From an uncultured Bacillota bacterium (GTDB taxonomy: Bacteria > Bacillota_I > Bacilli_A > RF39 > UBA660), in contig CAMOYT010000005.1 of NCBI GenBank assembly GCA_946630315.1, positions 1 to 51,084 of the forward strand: a stretch of 51,084 bases of DNA. The letters are read 5' to 3'. Positions 8,448-17,320 of the stretch are shown in pieces. Position 1 is the first letter of the stretch. Every line of letters begins with the position of its first letter. Both the position numbers and the translations under genes were made by a program. The notes beneath the pieces were generated by a model, which had not been told where the DNA came from, made no database searches, and saw only the letters and a program-made list of their open reading frames with translations.

Positions 8448-8709
8448 TTTCTCTCTCCTTTACTTTTTCTATTTCTTCAAAGAATTTTTTTGTTTCTTCA
8501 TCATTTATACTAAAATGATTTATTTCATTTATTTGTTCATAATTAAATAGAAGTATTTTTTTAGAGTCTACTAATCCTTCGGGAAATGGTACTCCACTAT
8601 AATCATAAACAGTATCACTACCAACTTCTTGTGGGTAATAACCTATCACTAGTATTCTTTTAGTTGCATTTTTTAATGTTACTATTGTTCCTATTGGTAA
8701 TATTGTCAT
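8434..8709 (-). CDS. DUF4176-like small protein
   Basis: 91 residues. LPIGTIVTLKNATKRILVIGYYP, then DYSGVPFPEGL and FNYEQINEI, match the strand pattern of DUF4176, a small domain commonly encoded beside WXG/LXG and other type VII secretion genes in Bacillota. The C-terminus is a charged helix that overlaps the next gene. GAAGGTG upstream serves as ribosome site; the gap to the ABC transporter gene is 17 bases, so the four genes probably share one transcript. Molecular role unknown. Confidence 0.7.
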   Translation of the reverse strand: MTILPIGTIVTLKNATKRILVIGYYPQEVGSDTVYDYSGVPFPEGLVDSKKILLFNYEQINEINHFSINDEETKKFFEEIEKVKERENGNL

Positions 8710-8726
8710 TTGCCAACACCTTCTTC

Positions 8727-10454
8727 TTATTTTTCTATTTCAGCTTCATATAATTTCTTATAGGCTTTACATGTTTTTAATAATTCTTCATGTGTACCTT
8801 CGGCTTTTATTTTTCCATCTTCTAAGAATAATATATGACTGCAATTTATTATTGTACTTAATCTATGAGCTATTATTAAAATAGTGTATTCACTTTGCAT
8901 ATTATCTATTGCTTGTTGAATACTTGCTTGTGTTTCATTATCAAGAGCACTTGTTGCTTCATCAAAAAGAATTATTTTGGTATTTTGTACTAAGGCTCTT
9001 GCGATAGCAAGTCTTTGTCTTTGTCCTCCTGATAGGCTTATTCCACCTTCTCCTACTATCGTATCATATTTATCAGGTAATCCTTCGATAAATTCGTCTA
9101 AGCACGATACTTTGCAGGCTTTTATCATGTCTTCTTCTGTCAAGTCTTCTTTTACTAAACGTAGATTATCTCGAATACTTAGATTAAAAATATAAGGATT
9201 TTGAGAAATAATAGTAATATTATCTCTAATTGATGATTTATCTAAAGTATTTATATCTACTCCATCTATTAATATTTTTCCGGTATTTATATTATACATT
9301 TTACATAGTAGATTAAAGATAGTTGTTTTACCTGATCCACTTTTACCTACAAAGGCTACCGTTGTATTTGTTTTTACTTTAAATGATAAGTCTTTTAAGA
9401 CATCTTCTCCTTCACGATAAGCAAAAGTTACATTTTTAAATTCAAAATTACCTTTTACTTTATCTAGATGAGTATTACCAAATTTTTCTTTTTTAAACTC
9501 TTTTCCTTTTATTACATCAAAGATACGTGATGTTGATAAGTTGAAGTCTTTTATTCCTTCTAGTAAGAAACTAAAGCTATTAACGACATAGGTTACTCTT
9601 CCTTGATAATTATGTAATACTAAGGCTAGTGCTATAGTTAAGTCTTTTGTATATATAAAGTATACTAATAAACATATGGTTGTAAAATCAAAGAAGTCTC
9701 TTAAGAAGCCTGTTAGGAAACTATAATTTCTATTTACTTGACCCATTTGATATCTTGTTTGATTTAGATGTTTAAGTTTACCATCTAAGTCATTTATAAA
9801 GCCTTTTTCAGCACTTAGCATTTTAATATCTCTTACTCCTCGTACTAGCTCTCCTACGAAGCCAGAGACACGTTCATTTTCTTTTCTAAATTCTTTATCT
9901 TTTTCATTCATTTTGGTTACTCTTTGTTGTTCAAAGATACCTATTATTAATACCATAATTAGCATATAGATACCTATTTTAATATTTATGATAAAGACAG
10001 CAGCAAAGATACCTATATTAGTAATAATATCTAGTAAATAATAATTAATTATATTAAATATATCAGCTATTTTAGATGTATCTGTTGTTAGTCTTTGAAT
10101 AAATAAGCCAGATGAATTTTTATCTATTACTTCGTTTTCTAATTTTAATATTGATTTTCCTAAAGCTAATTGAATAGATGTAAATGTTTCTCTATATGTT
10201 ACTTGGGAGAAATATCTACATAAATAATTAAATCCATTTCTAGTTATTTCTATTAGGAATAAGATAAAGGCCATTGTTATTACTTGAGTTAGAAGATTAC
10301 TTGTTAGGTTTACTATTATTTGAGCACTTATAATAGGTACTACTACACTTATTATTACTTGAAAGATATTACATAATAAATATAATAATAGTTTTACTTT
10401 TTGACTTTTAGCAAAAGTCCATGCAAATTTTAAGTTTTTCCATAACTCTTTCAT
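8727..10454 (-). CDS. ABC transporter, fused permease and ATPase
   Basis: 575 residues from the ATG at 10454. A longer frame begins 39 bases upstream but contains the -10 box and the AGGTGATAAG ribosome site, so I reject it. Residues about 15-310 form a six-helix exporter membrane domain; the ATPase has Walker A GKSGSGKTT, signature LSGGQRQR, Walker B ILFDEATSALD and the switch His in IIAHRLST. Such half-transporters dimerise and export lipids, peptides or drugs. It is first in an operon with DUF4176, a helical protein and a wall hydrolase, so a role in surface assembly is possible. Substrate unknown. Confidence 0.9.
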   Translation of the reverse strand: MKELWKNLKFAWTFAKSQKVKLLLYLLCNIFQVIISVVVPIISAQIIVNLTSNLLTQVITMAFILFLIEITRNGFNYLCRYFSQVTYRETFTSIQLALGKSILKLENEVIDKNSSGLFIQRLTTDTSKIADIFNIINYYLLDIITNIGIFAAVFIINIKIGIYMLIMVLIIGIFEQQRVTKMNEKDKEFRKENERVSGFVGELVRGVRDIKMLSAEKGFINDLDGKLKHLNQTRYQMGQVNRNYSFLTGFLRDFFDFTTICLLVYFIYTKDLTIALALVLHNYQGRVTYVVNSFSFLLEGIKDFNLSTSRIFDVIKGKEFKKEKFGNTHLDKVKGNFEFKNVTFAYREGEDVLKDLSFKVKTNTTVAFVGKSGSGKTTIFNLLCKMYNINTGKILIDGVDINTLDKSSIRDNITIISQNPYIFNLSIRDNLRLVKEDLTEEDMIKACKVSCLDEFIEGLPDKYDTIVGEGGISLSGGQRQRLAIARALVQNTKIILFDEATSALDNETQASIQQAIDNMQSEYTILIIAHRLSTIINCSHILFLEDGKIKAEGTHEELLKTCKAYKKLYEAEIEK

Positions 10455-10473
10455 CTTATCACCTATTATATTC

Positions 10474-10482
10474 ATTATAACA
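10474..10482 (-). promoter_or_regulatory. Extended -10 promoter of the ABC transporter operon
   Basis: TGTTATAAT, followed by a predicted leader of only about 13 bases containing AGGTGATAAG and the ATG at 10454. Its position inside the longer reading frame decides the start choice. Confidence 0.65.
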
Positions 10483-10483
10483 T

Positions 10484-10513
10484 AAAAATACACTTAATAA
10501 ATAAGTGTATTTT
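10484..10513 (-). terminator. Terminator after the 793-residue secreted protein
   Basis: ATACACTTA / TAAGTGTAT arms with a 5-base loop and a T-tract on the minus strand. Confidence 0.8.
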
Positions 10514-10518
10514 AATTA

Positions 10519-12900
10519 TTAAATTCCTGATACTCTTACAATAGAGTTATAGCTTACTTTACCTGTACATGTTTTTCCATCTGTTTTGGCACATGGTCTT
10601 GTTACTATACCAGCATATAATTTACCATTGTTGAATGATATTCCTTCTGGTTCCATACTAACATAACCATTATCTTTTAGGAATTCAGTAAAATCTATTT
10701 GAGCTGTTGCTACTTTCTTTCCTGTACGAATATCATATTTTTTAATTGTAGCATCACTCATTCCAGTTATTGTATAGAAGTAGTTACCATAGATATCATC
10801 ACCTTGAGTACCACCATCTTCTATTCTAAAGTTATAAATTGGAGAGGCTTTTCCACTTCTAAATGCTGATTCTTTATAGATTAATACTCTACTACCACTT
10901 CTGACAGCAACTGTTCCATTTACTTCATCTACTGATGTTTCTGGATTTCCTCTATAATTATCATTTTTTACAACACTTCTTAGGTAGTTATAGTATGCTT
11001 TTTCATTAAATTTGTTATTAGATTTAAATGAGCTACTACCTTTATATACTAATGAGTTATCTGATGATTTTATAGCAACTACTTTTCCTGGATGTCTTAG
11101 AGTTGCTGAATTAGTTTTTCCTGTAAATGTAGTTATACCTACTCCTTTATATCTTGTACCTCTTACTACTCTATCACTTAATAATGATGTATTTTCATTA
11201 AATTTAGAAGCAAGATTTACATATAATATTTCTTTTCCTTCAGAATTTTTTACTGAAGTATCTAGACCTTGTCCATGTCCAGCATATTCTATTTGCATGT
11301 ATTCCATTTTTGTTCCATTACGAGGTACTCTTATAACATACATTGTTGTAATTTTCTTAGTTGTTGCTTCATCTGTATTATTAATTGTTCCATTAGATTC
11401 CCATAACCATGCTCCATTCATTGGAGATGAATAATAGATATAACTATTACTGATTGCTATTCCTTGGATTTGGTGTCTTCCACCATTGGCTGGATTTTTT
11501 AAATCTACATCTGGTATACAATCTGTTAGTTTTATTGGTGTTCCTGTTACTTTTACATCCATACTTGTACAACCAGATAGTTTATTATAATTTTTATTAT
11601 TTGTTTGAGTTGTAATATTAATTTTAATTTTATCTGTTCCAGAAGATGTTTTAGCAACTATATTTACTTTACCATTAGCTAATGCTCTTACTACTCCACT
11701 ACTTGTTACTGTTGCTACTTTAGTATTTTCTGATGACCAAGTTATTTTTCCAGTACCACTTTTTACAAAGTTTTTCAAATCATAGTATCTAGCTGCATAC
11801 ATGTTCATACTATTTTGAGTAAAGATATCATCTTTCTTTTCTGGCTCTTTTGTCCAATTAACATATAATGTTACAGTACAATCTTTTTTAGAAGCATCAC
11901 AGAAGTCACTTGCTTTATATACTTTTTTTTGATTGTAGCTCTTTCCTTTTCCATCTGCTTTTGTGTTCCATTCAGCTCCAGCTTTGGCTATATATGAACT
12001 TCTATCAATATTTATGTATTTATCATTGTGATAATCTGGTAGTCCTGATTTTACAGTTTTTCCTCCATATGCTATTTTTACTACTTCTTCTTTTCCAGAT
12101 AATAGGATATTTCCACTTTTTTCTGTTATTTTAGAATTATGAGGAGATACTAATTTTCCTCCATTTGATTTCATTTTTATTATTACTTTATTTATTTTTT
12201 CTACTTTTATTTTGATTGTAGCTTTTAAATTGTTTTTTGTTTTGGCAGTTATTGTTACTGTTCCTTCTTTAATACCTGTTACTACTCCTGTAGAGGATAC
12301 CTTGGCAACTTTAGTATTTGATGATGTCCAAGTTATACTTTCTTTAGTAGCATTACTAGGTTTATATTTTACAGTTATATTTGTTGTGCCTGCTTCTTTG
12401 ATAGTAGTTTTTGATGCTTTTAGGGAGATTGCTTTTGCTTTTACTTTTGGTTCTGGTGCATCTACTTGACTACCACCATTATTATCATCATCATCCCAGT
12501 TAGCAAACATACTAATTACTGGATATGGATCTTTAGTAAGACCTAATTTTGAGATAATAGTTGCTACTTTATAGTCTTTAGTATCATCAAAATAATACAT
12601 TTTATTAGTACTATCATTATAGGCATACCATTCTTTACCAAATACTTGGTATGTTCCGCTTTTCTTTAGTGTGAACTTATGTCCTTTGATACTATTAATT
12701 GTTTTAATAGTATCAGTATCTTTATAAGTAGCATATTGAGTACCATCTTTATATGTTACATAATCACTACTTATCTTAAAATCTTTTGTTGAAGTTTTTC
12801 CTCCTTCGGCATAAAAATATATTTGTACTTCTTTAGCATTTACATTAATCATAAATAAAGATACAAATATAATACTTAAAAACAATATTTTCTTTTTCAT
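10519..12900 (-). CDS. Secreted modular protein: B-repeat-like, Big_2 and C-terminal propeller-like domain
   Basis: 793 residues. A signal peptide ends at VNAKE (about residue 23). Order: an InlB/Listeria-Bacteroides repeat-like module to FANW (about 136), a Big_2 Ig-like domain (WTSSNTKVAKVSSTGVVTGI), a second B-repeat module (EWNTKADGKGKSY ... LYVNW), another Big_2-like domain (WSSENTKVATVTSSGVV), then about 340 residues of repeated strands with EYAGHGQGLD and MEPEGISFNNGKLYAG. The last part resembles a beta-propeller, possibly helveticin J-like, but I could not confirm a family. No LPXTG or membrane anchor is present, so it is probably released or held non-covalently. Two paralogues lie upstream (13581, 15412). 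The first 96 bases or so are identical to the start of the gene at 15412, pointing to recent duplication. Confidence 0.8.
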   Translation of the reverse strand: MKKKILFLSIIFVSLFMINVNAKEVQIYFYAEGGKTSTKDFKISSDYVTYKDGTQYATYKDTDTIKTINSIKGHKFTLKKSGTYQVFGKEWYAYNDSTNKMYYFDDTKDYKVATIISKLGLTKDPYPVISMFANWDDDDNNGGSQVDAPEPKVKAKAISLKASKTTIKEAGTTNITVKYKPSNATKESITWTSSNTKVAKVSSTGVVTGIKEGTVTITAKTKNNLKATIKIKVEKINKVIIKMKSNGGKLVSPHNSKITEKSGNILLSGKEEVVKIAYGGKTVKSGLPDYHNDKYINIDRSSYIAKAGAEWNTKADGKGKSYNQKKVYKASDFCDASKKDCTVTLYVNWTKEPEKKDDIFTQNSMNMYAARYYDLKNFVKSGTGKITWSSENTKVATVTSSGVVRALANGKVNIVAKTSSGTDKIKINITTQTNNKNYNKLSGCTSMDVKVTGTPIKLTDCIPDVDLKNPANGGRHQIQGIAISNSYIYYSSPMNGAWLWESNGTINNTDEATTKKITTMYVIRVPRNGTKMEYMQIEYAGHGQGLDTSVKNSEGKEILYVNLASKFNENTSLLSDRVVRGTRYKGVGITTFTGKTNSATLRHPGKVVAIKSSDNSLVYKGSSSFKSNNKFNEKAYYNYLRSVVKNDNYRGNPETSVDEVNGTVAVRSGSRVLIYKESAFRSGKASPIYNFRIEDGGTQGDDIYGNYFYTITGMSDATIKKYDIRTGKKVATAQIDFTEFLKDNGYVSMEPEGISFNNGKLYAGIVTRPCAKTDGKTCTGKVSYNSIVRVSGI

Positions 12901-12904
12901 ATTC
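12809..12904 (-). repeat. 96-bp perfect repeat with 17120-17215 (signal peptide and ribosome site)
   Basis: Bases 12809-12904 are identical to 17120-17215. They cover the ribosome-site side of the ATG and the first 30 or so codons of two paralogous secreted proteins. Similarity continues with scattered changes into the first domain. Confidence 0.93.
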
Positions 12905-12975
12905 CCACTCCTATTATATTAATTATACAATAATTTTTATTTTATATTTTTTTTATTATTGTATTTACACACTTT

Positions 12976-13004
12976 TTTACAATTAATTATTATGGTATTA
13001 TAAA
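12976..13004 (+). promoter_or_regulatory. Promoter of the dCMP deaminase gene
   Basis: TTTACA (12976-12981) and TATAAA (12999-13004), 17-base spacer, followed by AGGAGG and the ATG at 13023. Confidence 0.7.
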
Positions 13005-13022
13005 ACTTAAGGAGGAACTTTT

Positions 13023-13556
13023 ATGAGTAAAGTTGGAGGAAAAAGAAAAGATTATTTAAATTGGGATGAATATTTTATGAGTCTTGCTAAATTAACTGCT
13101 GGTAGAAGTAAAGATCCCAATACACAAGTTGGTGCTTGTATTGTAAGTAGTGATAATAGAGTATTATCTTGTGGATATAATGGTGCTCCTAATAATTTCC
13201 CAGATAGTAAGTTTCCTTGGGAAAGAGAAGGAAATCCATTAGAAACAAAATATATGTTTGTATGTCATGCTGAAGCTAATGCTATTGATAATTTTAGAGG
13301 TTATAAAAAGGAATTTGAGGGAGCTAGAATCTATGTAGATTTATTTCCTTGTAATGAATGTGCTAAGAAGATTATACAAAGTGGAATAAAAGAAGTTATT
13401 TATTTATCTGATAAGTATAAAGATACTGATGGGACTATTGCTTCTAAGTTAATGTTTGATACTTGTGGAGTTAAATATAGATGTCTAGATACAAGTAAAA
13501 ATAAGGATTTAAGAATAAGTCTTAAACCTGATGTTACAGTTAGTTATATTGATTAA
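13023..13556 (+). CDS. Deoxycytidylate (dCMP) deaminase family protein
   Basis: 177 residues. The N-terminal LNWDEYFMSLAKLTAGRSKD followed by PNTQVGA and GYNGAP is typical of dCMP deaminase; zinc ligands and the catalytic Glu lie in CHAEANAI and PCNECAK. The enzyme converts dCMP to dUMP, feeding dTMP synthesis. A ComEB-type name is possible but no competence genes are nearby. It is the only plus-strand gene among the secreted paralogues and has its own promoter and a shared terminator at its end, so it is a single-gene unit. Confidence 0.9.
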   Translation: MSKVGGKRKDYLNWDEYFMSLAKLTAGRSKDPNTQVGACIVSSDNRVLSCGYNGAPNNFPDSKFPWEREGNPLETKYMFVCHAEANAIDNFRGYKKEFEGARIYVDLFPCNECAKKIIQSGIKEVIYLSDKYKDTDGTIASKLMFDTCGVKYRCLDTSKNKDLRISLKPDVTVSYID

Positions 13557-13592
13557 TAAAAAAAATAAGAAGTAATCTTCTTATTTTTTTAT
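13557..13592. terminator. Bidirectional terminator between convergent genes
   Basis: AAATAAGAAG / CTTCTTATTT with loop TAAT, flanked by A-rich and T-rich runs, so it can serve both the + gene ending at 13556 and the - gene ending at 13581. Confidence 0.88.
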
Positions 13593-15344
13593 TTCAAATG
13601 TAGCAAATACTAGATTATGATCTGAATATTTTTGGTATGTTAATACTGTTTCTTCATTTATTATATCTATATGTCCTTTAGATAAGATATAAATTGCATC
13701 CATGTAACTTTCTTTTCCATTTACTCCTAAATATTTGTGATTATGAGCTGCTACTTCAAAACCTAGTGGTTTTAAATACTCTTCATAGTTTTCTATACTA
13801 TGAGAGTTAAAGTCTCCAGTTAGAATTATTGGATTCTTATCAGCTTTTAACTTTTTAGCAATATATTTCATATGGGTTTTTGGACAATTCTTTGTTTCAT
13901 CTATGTTATAAGATAAATGGGTATTGTAATAAGATATGTCTACTCCATTAATATTAATTATTGCTTTATCAAGAGATCTTGCTTCTCCACATGATGGTAA
14001 TTTATAAGTTGTTTTTTTCTTTAATTTATATTTAGAAAGAATAGCATTAACATTTCTTGGCGTTGTTATATAGTTGTATTTTAGACCAGCTTTAGTACCA
14101 ATTGAGGCAATTGTCTTATTAGATTCTTCTTTGGCTTTCTTTGTTAAGTAGAAGTTTTTTAGTCTTGCTTCTTGTAAGCCAATTATATCAATATTATTAT
14201 TTTTAATTAGTTTAGAAAAGTCACTTGCAGTTGGATTGCAATCATATTTACTTGAGCCACAGTTAAAGAAACCAACATTAAATGTTCCTAGATGTAGGGT
14301 TTCAGATGTCTTTTTCCAATTTACATATAGAGTTACTTCGCAATCTTTTTTATAAGCATTACAGAAGTCACTTGCTTTATATATTTTAGTTTGATCATAG
14401 CTTTTACCACTACCATCTGGTTTAGTATTCCATTCTTTACCTTCTATTGCTTCATAATATTGTTTTTCTAAATTTAGATAATTCTCATTATTATAATTAG
14501 TAAGTCCAGCTTCACTCATTTTAGCATTATATTCTATTTTATGAATTATATTATTATTATTTTTATAAATACTATTATTCATAATAGAATAGTCTTCTCC
14601 ATGGACTTCATTCAATATACTATTATTAGCATTTAATTTAATATATACATAATGTTTTTTAGTATCAGTTACTTTTATTTTTATTGAAGCTTTTAAATTT
14701 GATTTTGTTTTGGCAGTTATAGTAGTAGTACCTTTAGATAAACCTGTTACTACTCCTTTGTATACTTTAGCTACTTTATCGTTTGATGATGACCAAATTA
14801 TTTTTTCTTCTTGAGAATTACTTGGATTATATAAAACATCTATATTTAAGTTTTCTTTTATAGATATTACTTTTTTATTTACTTTTAAAGAAATAGATTT
14901 TTCTTGATTACTATTAGTATCATTGGATTCTTCTTCATCTTCCCAATTAGCAAACATTGTAATTACTGGATTAGGATCATTATTTAGATTTAATTCTGAT
15001 AGAATGGTTGCTACTTTATATGTTTCTCTTTCATCAAAATAATATATTCTATTAGTTGTATCATTATAGGCATACCATTCTTTTCCATCTACTTGGTATG
15101 TTCCATTCTTTTTTAAGACAAAGTTTTTTGCTTTGATACTATTTATATCTTTTATTGTTTCGGTATCTTTATATGTAGCATGATTTACATCATCTTTATA
15201 TGTTACATAGTCATTAGTTATTTTAAAGTCTTTTGTTTTTAATGTACCTCCATTTGGATAAAAATATATGGATACATCTTTTGCTTCGACATTTATTGTT
15301 ACTATTGATATTAAAAATACTATTAATAATATGCTTTTTTTCAT
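13581..15344 (-). CDS. Secreted protein with Big_2/B-repeat modules and EEP nuclease-like domain
   Basis: 587 residues. Signal peptide ends near VEAKD (residue 22). The next about 320 residues repeat the layout of the neighbouring paralogues: B-repeat-like module ending FANW, Big_2 (WSSSNDKVAKVYKGVV), second B-repeat (EWNTKPDGSGKSY ... LYVNW). Residues about 350-587 form an endonuclease/exonuclease/phosphatase domain with GTFNVGF, IGLQEAR (Glu), YYNTHL, LTGDFNS (Asp, Asn) and KYSDHNLV (Asp, His), so all key catalytic residues are present. The family includes DNase I-like nucleases and sphingomyelinases; a secreted nuclease is the simplest reading. Several extra Cys residues suggest disulfides. 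Preceded by GCAGGTGATT. Confidence 0.87.
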   Translation of the reverse strand: MKKSILLIVFLISIVTINVEAKDVSIYFYPNGGTLKTKDFKITNDYVTYKDDVNHATYKDTETIKDINSIKAKNFVLKKNGTYQVDGKEWYAYNDTTNRIYYFDERETYKVATILSELNLNNDPNPVITMFANWEDEEESNDTNSNQEKSISLKVNKKVISIKENLNIDVLYNPSNSQEEKIIWSSSNDKVAKVYKGVVTGLSKGTTTITAKTKSNLKASIKIKVTDTKKHYVYIKLNANNSILNEVHGEDYSIMNNSIYKNNNNIIHKIEYNAKMSEAGLTNYNNENYLNLEKQYYEAIEGKEWNTKPDGSGKSYDQTKIYKASDFCNAYKKDCEVTLYVNWKKTSETLHLGTFNVGFFNCGSSKYDCNPTASDFSKLIKNNNIDIIGLQEARLKNFYLTKKAKEESNKTIASIGTKAGLKYNYITTPRNVNAILSKYKLKKKTTYKLPSCGEARSLDKAIININGVDISYYNTHLSYNIDETKNCPKTHMKYIAKKLKADKNPIILTGDFNSHSIENYEEYLKPLGFEVAAHNHKYLGVNGKESYMDAIYILSKGHIDIINEETVLTYQKYSDHNLVFATFEIKK

Positions 15345-15386
15345 ATAATCACCTGCATAAAGTTATTATAATATAATTTTTTACAA

Positions 15387-15413
15387 ATAAAAAGCTAAGA
15401 AAATTTCTTAGCT
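15387..15413 (-). terminator. Terminator after the second EEP protein
   Basis: AGCTAAGAAA / TTTCTTAGCT hairpin with a one-base centre and a T-tract on the minus strand; it overlaps the stop at 15412. Confidence 0.85.
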
Positions 15414-17211
15414 ATTTCTTAATAATTAGTTTAGCAATTACTAAATTATGGTCAGAGTATTTTGAATAAGCAACAATAGTTTTTGATGATGAAATATCAA
15501 TATGACCATTTGATTTGATAAATACTGAGTCCATATAACTATTATTATTTTCCCTTCCATATAATTTAGTATCATGGGCTGCTACTTTAAAGCCTAATGG
15601 TTTTAAATATTTATTATAGTTATTTGGTGATACATAATTAAAGTCTGCTGTTATGATAGTTGGATTAGGATCACTTTTTACTATATTAGCTAGATCTTTC
15701 ATATGTTGTGTAGCACAATTAGGATGATAATCTAGGTGAGTATTGTAATATGAAATGTCTACACCATTTATTCTTAAAACTACTTTTTCTACAGCTCTTG
15801 CTTCTACTGTTTTTCCATCTGATTTACATGATGATAATGATATATAGTTTTTAGAAGAAAATTTATATTTTGAAAGAATAGCATTTACATTTGATGGAGC
15901 AATAATATATGAGTTATTTAAGCCTGCTCCACTTCCTATTTCTCTAATTGTTTTATTTGATTTCTCTTTATTAGCACTTGATTTGAAATAATCTTTTGTT
16001 CTTGCTTCTTGTAATCCTATAACATCAATCTTATTATTTTTTATTAAATTAGTAAAATTAGATTTAGATGGAGAACATTTCTTAGAACTAGATCCACAAT
16101 TAAAGAAACCTATATTGAATGTTGCTAGATTAATTGTAACAGTTTGTTCTTTTTTCCAGTTTGCATATAAAGTTACAGTGCAATCTTTTTTAGAAGCATC
16201 GCATAAATCACTATCTTTATATACTTTAGTTTGACTATAACTCTTTCCTGAACCATCTTTTTTAGTATTCCATTCTGCACCACTAGGTACATAATAACCT
16301 TTTTTAGTTATATTTATAAATCCTTTATTATTATAATTAGCTAGACCAGATGATGGAAGATAATTACCATAACTAAAAGAATTTACATCTATTTTTCCAT
16401 TATTATAAATATAATCATTTTTAGCACTAATATTCTTTCCGTGACTTGAACTTAGACTTCCTCCATTTAGACTATATCTTATTCTTACATAATTTATTTT
16501 GCTTGCTTTTTCTACTTTTATTTTTATTGATGAAGTTAGTCCTCTACTTGATTTTGCTGTTATAGTTACTGTTCCTTCTTTAATACCTGTTACTACTCCA
16601 CTTGTTGAGACTGTTGCTATTTTTTTATCTGATGAAGTCCAAGTAATAGTTTCTTTTTTAGAATTAGTTGGACTATATGTAACTTTTAAGTTTAATTTTT
16701 CTTTAGCTTTAATAGTTTGTTTTGTAGCAGTTATTTTAATTGATTTAGCATTAACTGGTGTTGCTGGAGCATCAATATTTGTTCCTCCGGTATTATCATC
16801 TTCATCCCAGTTTGCAAATAAACTAATAACTGGATATGGGTCTTTAGTTAGCCCTAGTTTTGAAATTATGGTAGCCATTTTATATGATTTTGATTCATTG
16901 AAATAATAATATTTATTGTTACTATCATTCATGGCATACCATTCTTTACCAAATACTTGGTATGTTCCACTTTTCTTTAGTGTGAACTTATGTCCTTTGA
17001 TACTATTAAGTACTTTAACTGTATCAGTATCTTTATAAGTAGCATAATTAGTTCCATCTTTATATGTTACATAATCACTACTTATTTTAAAGTCTTGGGT
17101 AGATGTTTTTCCTCCCTCAGCATAAAAATATATTTGTACTTCTTTAGCATTTACATTAATCATAAATAAAGATACAAATATAATACTTAAAAACAATATT
17201 TTCTTTTTCAT
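15412..17211 (-). CDS. Secreted protein with Big_2/B-repeat modules and EEP nuclease-like domain (second copy)
   Basis: 599 residues, paralogue of the proteins at 10519 and 13581. Its signal peptide and first module are nearly identical to the 793-residue protein, while its C-terminal EEP domain resembles the 587-residue protein, so the N- and C-terminal parts have different closest relatives within the cluster. Key positions: ATFNIGFFNCG, IGLQEARTKDY, YYNTHLDYH, ITADFNYVS (the usual Gly before Asp-Phe-Asn is Ala), NSYMDSVFI and KYSDHNLV. Catalytic Glu, Asp, Asn and His are retained. No anchor is seen; likely secreted. Confidence 0.87.
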   Translation of the reverse strand: MKKKILFLSIIFVSLFMINVNAKEVQIYFYAEGGKTSTQDFKISSDYVTYKDGTNYATYKDTDTVKVLNSIKGHKFTLKKSGTYQVFGKEWYAMNDSNNKYYYFNESKSYKMATIISKLGLTKDPYPVISLFANWDEDDNTGGTNIDAPATPVNAKSIKITATKQTIKAKEKLNLKVTYSPTNSKKETITWTSSDKKIATVSTSGVVTGIKEGTVTITAKSSRGLTSSIKIKVEKASKINYVRIRYSLNGGSLSSSHGKNISAKNDYIYNNGKIDVNSFSYGNYLPSSGLANYNNKGFINITKKGYYVPSGAEWNTKKDGSGKSYSQTKVYKDSDLCDASKKDCTVTLYANWKKEQTVTINLATFNIGFFNCGSSSKKCSPSKSNFTNLIKNNKIDVIGLQEARTKDYFKSSANKEKSNKTIREIGSGAGLNNSYIIAPSNVNAILSKYKFSSKNYISLSSCKSDGKTVEARAVEKVVLRINGVDISYYNTHLDYHPNCATQHMKDLANIVKSDPNPTIITADFNYVSPNNYNKYLKPLGFKVAAHDTKLYGRENNNSYMDSVFIKSNGHIDISSSKTIVAYSKYSDHNLVIAKLIIKK

Positions 17212-17215
17212 ATTC
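17120..17215 (-). repeat. 96-bp perfect repeat with 12809-12904
   Basis: Second copy of the shared signal-peptide region described for 12809-12904. Confidence 0.93.
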
Positions 17216-17294
17216 TCACTCCTATTATTTTAATTATACAACAGTTTTTATTATATTAATTTTTTATTATGCAATTTTACATTGCTTTTTTACA

Positions 17295-17320
17295 TAAAAA
17301 AAGAGTATTACTACTCTTTT
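17295..17320 (-). terminator. Terminator after the cyclophilin gene
   Basis: AAGAGTA / TACTCTT arms, four-base loop, T-tract on the minus strand, overlapping the stop at 17311. Confidence 0.8.

Noticed and set aside
10455-10493. Longer start for the ABC transporter
   Set aside because: The extra 13 codons contain the -10 box and the ribosome site of the ATG at 10454.
13023-13556. tRNA adenosine deaminase (TadA)
   Set aside because: The N-terminal WDEYFM and GYNGAP segments and the length match dCMP deaminases better.
10519-17211. Polymorphic toxin locus with immunity genes
   Set aside because: No small immunity-type genes follow the C-terminal domains; each gene ends at its own terminator or beside an unrelated gene.
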